Assembly: GCA_947177035.1 (NCBI GenBank)
Contig: CAMWSS010000004.1
Span: 1-64,000 of the forward strand
Direction of reading: 5' to 3'
Origin: an uncultured Porphyromonadaceae bacterium
Lineage (GTDB): Bacteria; Bacteroidota; Bacteroidia; Bacteroidales; Muribaculaceae
Length of the DNA stretch: 64,000 nt
The notes beneath the pieces were generated by a model. It was not told the DNA's origin. It saw only the letters and a list, made by a program, of their open reading frames with translations, and did no database searches. Shown here piece by piece: positions 60,626 to 64,000 of the stretch (position 1 is its first letter; each line of letters starts with the position of its first letter). The position numbers and the translations under genes are program-made.

Positions 60626-62368
60626 ATGACTGATTTCAAGTCTTTAGGTGTGCGCGAAGACCTGCTCCGCGCCATAGAAGAAATGGGTTTTGAACACCCG
60701 ATGCCTGTGCAGGAAAAAGTTATACCGCATCTGCTCACCGCCGACAACGACGTCATAGCTCTTGCCCAGACCGGCACCGGCAAAACCGCTGCCTTCGGTC
60801 TGCCTGTGATTCAGCGTATCGACACGGCCAACCGTTCGACCCAGGCTCTGATCATAGCTCCGACGCGTGAACTTTGTCTTCAGATCGCAGGCGATCTTGC
60901 CGATTTCTCAAAATATGTCGACGGGCTTCTTGTTGTGCCCGTCTATGGCGGCTCTTCGATCATGTCGCAGATCCGTGCGTTGCGCCAGGGGGCACAGATC
61001 ATAGTGGCGACTCCGGGACGTCTGATCGATCTGATCGACCGCAAGGAGGTGAAACTCGATGACGTGCACACCGTGATTCTCGATGAAGCCGACGAGATGC
61101 TGAACATGGGATTTCTGGACAGCATCGATGCCATTCTGTCGCACGTGCCTGATCAGCGGAAGATGCTGATGTTTTCAGCAACAATGCCGTCCGAGGTTGC
61201 CCGTATTGCCAAAAAATACATGCATGATCCGGTGGAATTCGTGGTCGGAACCCGCAATTCGGGCGCCGAAAACGTCAAGCATATCTACTATATGGTGAAG
61301 GCGCAGGATAAATATCTCACGCTGAAACGTGTGGCCGACAACACTCCCGGGATCTACGGTATCATTTTCTGCCGCACCCGCAAGGAAACTCAGGAGGTGG
61401 CCGACGCTCTGATTCATGACGGATACAATGCCGATGCCCTTCATGGCGATCTGTCGCAGCAGCAGCGTGATATAGTGATGAAAAAATTCCGCGACAGGGT
61501 GCTCTCTCTGCTGGTTGCCACCGACGTGGCCGCACGCGGACTCGACGTCGACAATGTGACCCATGTGGTCAATTATGGCTTGCCTGACGACACAGCGGTC
61601 TATACCCACCGCTCGGGACGCACCGGACGCGCCGGCAAAGCCGGAGTATCTGTCGCCATAGTCCACTCGCGCGAAAAAGGCAAACTGCGCGAGATTGAAA
61701 AGAAGATCGGCAAGACCTTCGAGCGCAAGGATGTGCCCACTCCCGAACATATCATCGAGAAACAGCTCTACAATATGGCCGACAGGCTGGAGCGGGTAGA
61801 AGTCAATGAAGATGAAATCTCGAAATATCTTCAGGGCGTGAGCCGCAAGCTGTCGTGGCTCTCTGAACAGGATCTGCTCAAACGTGTGCTCTCGCTTGAG
61901 TTCAACCGTCTGCTCGATTACTATAAAGATGCGCCTGTAATCGACAACATATCGCCCGAAAAACCGAAAAAGGAGAAGGGTGAGAAACGCCCGGTTCCGT
62001 CGGATGCGGAGAAAGACCGGCGCACGGCGCCTCGCGGCATGGTGCGCATCTATGTCAATCTGGGCAAGAAAGACGGATTTTTTGCAGGCAATCTCATTGA
62101 TATGCTCAACCACACGGTGGCCGGACAGCGCGTCAATGTTGGCCGCATAGACCTGATGCCGGCATACTCGCTTTTCGATGTCAACAAATCGGATGCTCCG
62201 CGGGTGGTGCAGGCTCTCAAAGGGTGTGAATTTTTCGGAAAGCGTGTGTTTTCGGAAGTTGCCGACGCAGACCGCGATTATGCCCGCGCATCGGCGCGCC
62301 GCGACCGCGAGGCTGCCTCTGGCGCCGGATTCGACAAATTTATGAAGAAACGCAACAAGCGTCGCTGA
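60626..62368 (+). CDS. DEAD-box RNA helicase with DbpA-type RNA-binding domain
   Basis: 580 aa. Motifs in order: Q motif FEHPMPVQ, AQTGTGKTAAFGLP, PTRELCLQI, ATPGRLIDLI, DEADEML, SATMP and HRSGRTGRAGKAG. A charged linker (about 440-475) leads to a C-terminal DbpA-like RNA-binding fold (about 480-555; MVRIYVNLGKKDGFF and VGRIDLMPAYSLFDV), which in DbpA targets 23S rRNA hairpin 92. It probably acts in ribosome assembly or RNA remodelling. The frame is open 28 codons upstream, but the ATG at 60626 is the family start. Confidence 0.94.
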   Translation: MTDFKSLGVREDLLRAIEEMGFEHPMPVQEKVIPHLLTADNDVIALAQTGTGKTAAFGLPVIQRIDTANRSTQALIIAPTRELCLQIAGDLADFSKYVDGLLVVPVYGGSSIMSQIRALRQGAQIIVATPGRLIDLIDRKEVKLDDVHTVILDEADEMLNMGFLDSIDAILSHVPDQRKMLMFSATMPSEVARIAKKYMHDPVEFVVGTRNSGAENVKHIYYMVKAQDKYLTLKRVADNTPGIYGIIFCRTRKETQEVADALIHDGYNADALHGDLSQQQRDIVMKKFRDRVLSLLVATDVAARGLDVDNVTHVVNYGLPDDTAVYTHRSGRTGRAGKAGVSVAIVHSREKGKLREIEKKIGKTFERKDVPTPEHIIEKQLYNMADRLERVEVNEDEISKYLQGVSRKLSWLSEQDLLKRVLSLEFNRLLDYYKDAPVIDNISPEKPKKEKGEKRPVPSDAEKDRRTAPRGMVRIYVNLGKKDGFFAGNLIDMLNHTVAGQRVNVGRIDLMPAYSLFDVNKSDAPRVVQALKGCEFFGKRVFSEVADADRDYARASARRDREAASGAGFDKFMKKRNKRR

Positions 62369-62390
62369 AATTCAGTGGCGTGACCAACAG

Positions 62391-62441
62391 CAAGAGCGGC
62401 AGCGCTGAATGTTTTCAGTTCTGCCGCTCTTGTTGTCTGGT
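62391..62441. terminator. Probable terminator between the DEAD-box gene and DUF308
   Basis: Stem CAAGAGCGGCAG (62391-62402) with CTGCCGCTCTTG (62421-62432), 12 bp, followed by a weak T-rich stretch; it lies between convergent genes. Confidence 0.6.
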
Positions 62442-62457
62442 TTCGGTGTGTGGCCGA

Positions 62458-63030
62458 TCACATTGTGATCTGTTTCTGCTTGTAATAGCTGGATGCGCCG
62501 GCCACTTCCAGAAAGCAGCACACCGAATAGGCTATCATGGCTATGCCTGTGATCAGAACAATATAGCTCTTGACTGTGGCGGCGCCAATGATCAGCACCA
62601 CAATGCCGGCCACCGCCAGAAGGATCGGGAGCAGATAGAAGGAAAAAGGAAACGACACTGGCTTGAAGCCGAAAGCCAGCAGGCATATGTGATAGACGCC
62701 TGCGATTATAAGCACTCCGGCCAGCACATAGACCACCATCGAACTGAGCGATGCCGGGTCAAGCAGCATCCACAGCCCTAATGCCGCTGCGGCGATAGCG
62801 GTCAGCACTGATCCGACCGAGACTCCGGTGCGCGGCAGCCGGCGCCCGTCTTCAGTGACGGTGATGCGTGTTGAACTGAAAATAAAATACAGGTTGATAG
62901 CAGCGGCCAACAGAAACATTGCGCCGATCACCATCACAATGATGTTGATTGCGGTTGCCCGGAGAAAAATCAGCGCTATGCCCACAATGAGCACAATCAC
63001 TCCGGTCCATGTCAGGCTTTTTGATCTCAT
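62458..63030 (-). CDS. DUF308/HdeD-like membrane protein
   Basis: 190 aa with six hydrophobic helices arranged as pairs, each DUF308 unit beginning with a Gly-rich helix (GVIVLIVGIALIFL, SVLTAIAAAALGLWMLL, LLPILLAVAGIVVLIIG). HdeD-type proteins are linked to acid or envelope stress, but the role in Bacteroidetes is unknown. It follows the hydrolase gene by 87 bases, with a strong terminator in between. Confidence 0.82.
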   Translation of the reverse strand: MRSKSLTWTGVIVLIVGIALIFLRATAINIIVMVIGAMFLLAAAINLYFIFSSTRITVTEDGRRLPRTGVSVGSVLTAIAAAALGLWMLLDPASLSSMVVYVLAGVLIIAGVYHICLLAFGFKPVSFPFSFYLLPILLAVAGIVVLIIGAATVKSYIVLITGIAMIAYSVCCFLEVAGASSYYKQKQITM

Positions 63031-63043
63031 AAGAATGTTGCAA

Positions 63044-63083
63044 TAAAAAAAGTTGTTAAACAGGTTTTATTGTTTAACAACTT
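63044..63083 (-). terminator. Terminator of the alpha/beta hydrolase gene
   Basis: Perfect 13-bp stem AAGTTGTTAAACA (63050-63062 with 63071-63083) followed on the minus strand by a run of T (63050-63044). Confidence 0.85.
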
Positions 63084-63117
63084 AAAGCCGTTGCCGGTTG
63101 AGCAGACGGTGAAAGTT

Positions 63118-64000
63118 TTAGAGGTACACGTCGAGCGCGGCGGGGAATATCCGTTCCGGGTCAAAGAATTCGGCGCAACTGTTGACCATATTCTCCACGT
63201 TGAGATCCACGCGGCCATAGAAAACCTCATGGCCGTTGATTATCAGAGTCACAGGCTTTGTGAGATCAACCATCTGTTCGTCAAGATATATTTTCACGCG
63301 TCCTTCTGTGGCTCGTGTGTATGATTTGTTGAACTTCAACTGTATTCCCCAGTGAGGGTCGGTCTGTGTGGTTGTGTATGTGACAAGCTGCACGTTCAGG
63401 CGTATTGTGTTTCCGGCGATTGTCATGTCATAGAGAGTGCGTGTGGAGTCGTTTGGGTTGGAACGCTCCATGACGTAAAGGTTGCCGAATCCGTCGCGAT
63501 AGCGCCCGTCCATTTCAAAATTTTCCCACGTCAGGCGAGTGGCATGCGGCTGGCGAGAGAACTGTTTGAGCCATGGGGTGGTGACGCGATAGTCGATGTG
63601 GTGTCCTCTGCCTGGAATCAGCTCCACCTCATGGATGTAATATCCAGGATTCTCCACCGCGACACTGTCAAGCGCGTGTTTCGTATAGGAAGTGAGCAGA
63701 TCGCGGTAGAATCCATGGTCGTCTGCGCCGGTGCGCAGCGAGAACGCCACGTTTCGCAGATTTTCAACCGGTGCGTTTTTCAGCGGTTCGCCACCTGCCA
63801 TCGGGCCGGCTCCGGCCAGATAGTCGGCATAGAAAGAGGCCAGACGCTGGCTTCCGTATCCGCCTTCCGATATGCCGAAAAGGTATATGCGGTTAGGGTC
63901 GATTTTGCCTGATGCAAGAGCGCTTCTGAGCAGGCGTTCCCATGCCCATTGCTTTGACTTCTGATACCAGCGGTAATATTCCCCTTCGTTGGGTATGCGA
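63118..64000 (-). CDS. Alpha/beta hydrolase (esterase/peptidase-like), 5' end cut by window edge
   Basis: About 294 C-terminal residues are visible; the frame is open to the edge. The nucleophile elbow is FGISEGGYGSQ. The acid is probably the Asp in TGADDHGFYR and the base the His in PGRGHHIDYR, in proper order for a serine alpha/beta hydrolase. A C-terminal beta-sandwich (about the last 120 residues) with LYDMTIAGNTIRLNV is attached, which is unusual for simple esterases and may bind carbohydrate or the cell surface. The signal peptide, if any, is outside the window. Substrate unknown. Confidence 0.85.
   Translation of the reverse strand, partial: RIPNEGEYYRWYQKSKQWAWERLLRSALASGKIDPNRIYLFGISEGGYGSQRLASFYADYLAGAGPMAGGEPLKNAPVENLRNVAFSLRTGADDHGFYRDLLTSYTKHALDSVAVENPGYYIHEVELIPGRGHHIDYRVTTPWLKQFSRQPHATRLTWENFEMDGRYRDGFGNLYVMERSNPNDSTRTLYDMTIAGNTIRLNVQLVTYTTTQTDPHWGIQLKFNKSYTRATEGRVKIYLDEQMVDLTKPVTLIINGHEVFYGRVDLNVENMVNSCAEFFDPERIFPAALDVYL

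Noticed and set aside
1-64000. tRNA or rRNA genes, CRISPR arrays, insertion sequences, prophage or integrase genes
   Set aside because: Intergenic gaps were read for tRNA-like TTCGA arms, CCA ends, repeated spacers and transposase-like frames and none was found; a tRNA search program could still be run to confirm.

Overview
The window reads as chromosomal DNA of a Bacteroidales bacterium, most likely from the gut Muribaculaceae lineage; the order is well supported, the family is an inference. Reasons: promoters have the Bacteroidetes form (TTTG, about 20 bases, TAnnTTTG) rather than -35/-10 boxes; the primary sigma factor is the short (286 aa) Bacteroidetes RpoD; there is a PorQ-Cmk-IspH cluster, an ExbB-ExbD-ExbD-TonB operon, a VorDBAC ferredoxin oxidoreductase operon and many Bacteroidales-restricted families (DUF4199, DUF6452, DUF6048, DUF4924, DUF5686, DUF3943, DUF5715). 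Genes are tightly packed, often joined by ATGA overlaps. No rRNA, tRNA, CRISPR array, insertion sequence or integrase was seen.

Layout. 1-8.3 kb: ribosomal protein bL25 (cut by the edge), NagB, an LEA-like repeat protein, then a five-gene envelope operon (DUF4199, DPM1-type glycosyltransferase, DUF6452 lipoprotein, DUF6048, Tricorn-like protease). 8.4-13.1 kb: HU, then thiD, a ThiE/TenI homologue and DUF4924, followed by rpoD, Dabb, pgeF and a PAS protein. 13.1-19.6 kb: leftward operon gltX-argC-lysS-gpsA-pgi; its ArgC has serine where the catalytic cysteine belongs. 19.7-25.3 kb: MATE exporter with divergent AraC regulator, DUF5686 and DUF3943. 25.5-31.0 kb: ilvA-prmA-mazG-unknown-topB plus a 55-aa FeoB-associated-type Cys-rich protein that overlaps topB.

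31.1-42.2 kb is the most accessory-looking part. Two paralogous DcaP-like porins bracket a secreted protein, an AT-rich stretch with a strong promoter and a 49-codon cysteine-containing ORF, a low-GC outer-membrane barrel protein whose composition changes sharply near its 3' end, a SUI1 protein and a nuclease-less AddA/RecB-like helicase. Both porin genes carry an inverted repeat just before the start codon.

42.3-47.2 kb: vorDBAC with an unknown fifth gene, a cyclophilin lipoprotein and a glycosyltransferase. 47.2-52.5 kb, leftward: porQ-cmk-ispH-lipoprotein-mutS2, with a run of ten C just before cmk. 52.6-56.0 kb: exbB-exbD-exbD-tonB; the second ExbD has an EF-hand-like loop in its periplasmic part. 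56.2-64 kb: Fe-S assembly factor, LpxH-like phosphatase, DUF5715, serine dehydratase, rlmH, a small membrane protein, a DbpA-type DEAD-box helicase, DUF308 and an alpha/beta hydrolase cut by the right edge.

The clearest anomalies are the ArgC Cys-to-Ser change, the EF-hand-like loop in ExbD, the 31-42 kb block, near-leaderless promoters at thiD and sdaA, and the poly-C tract before cmk.
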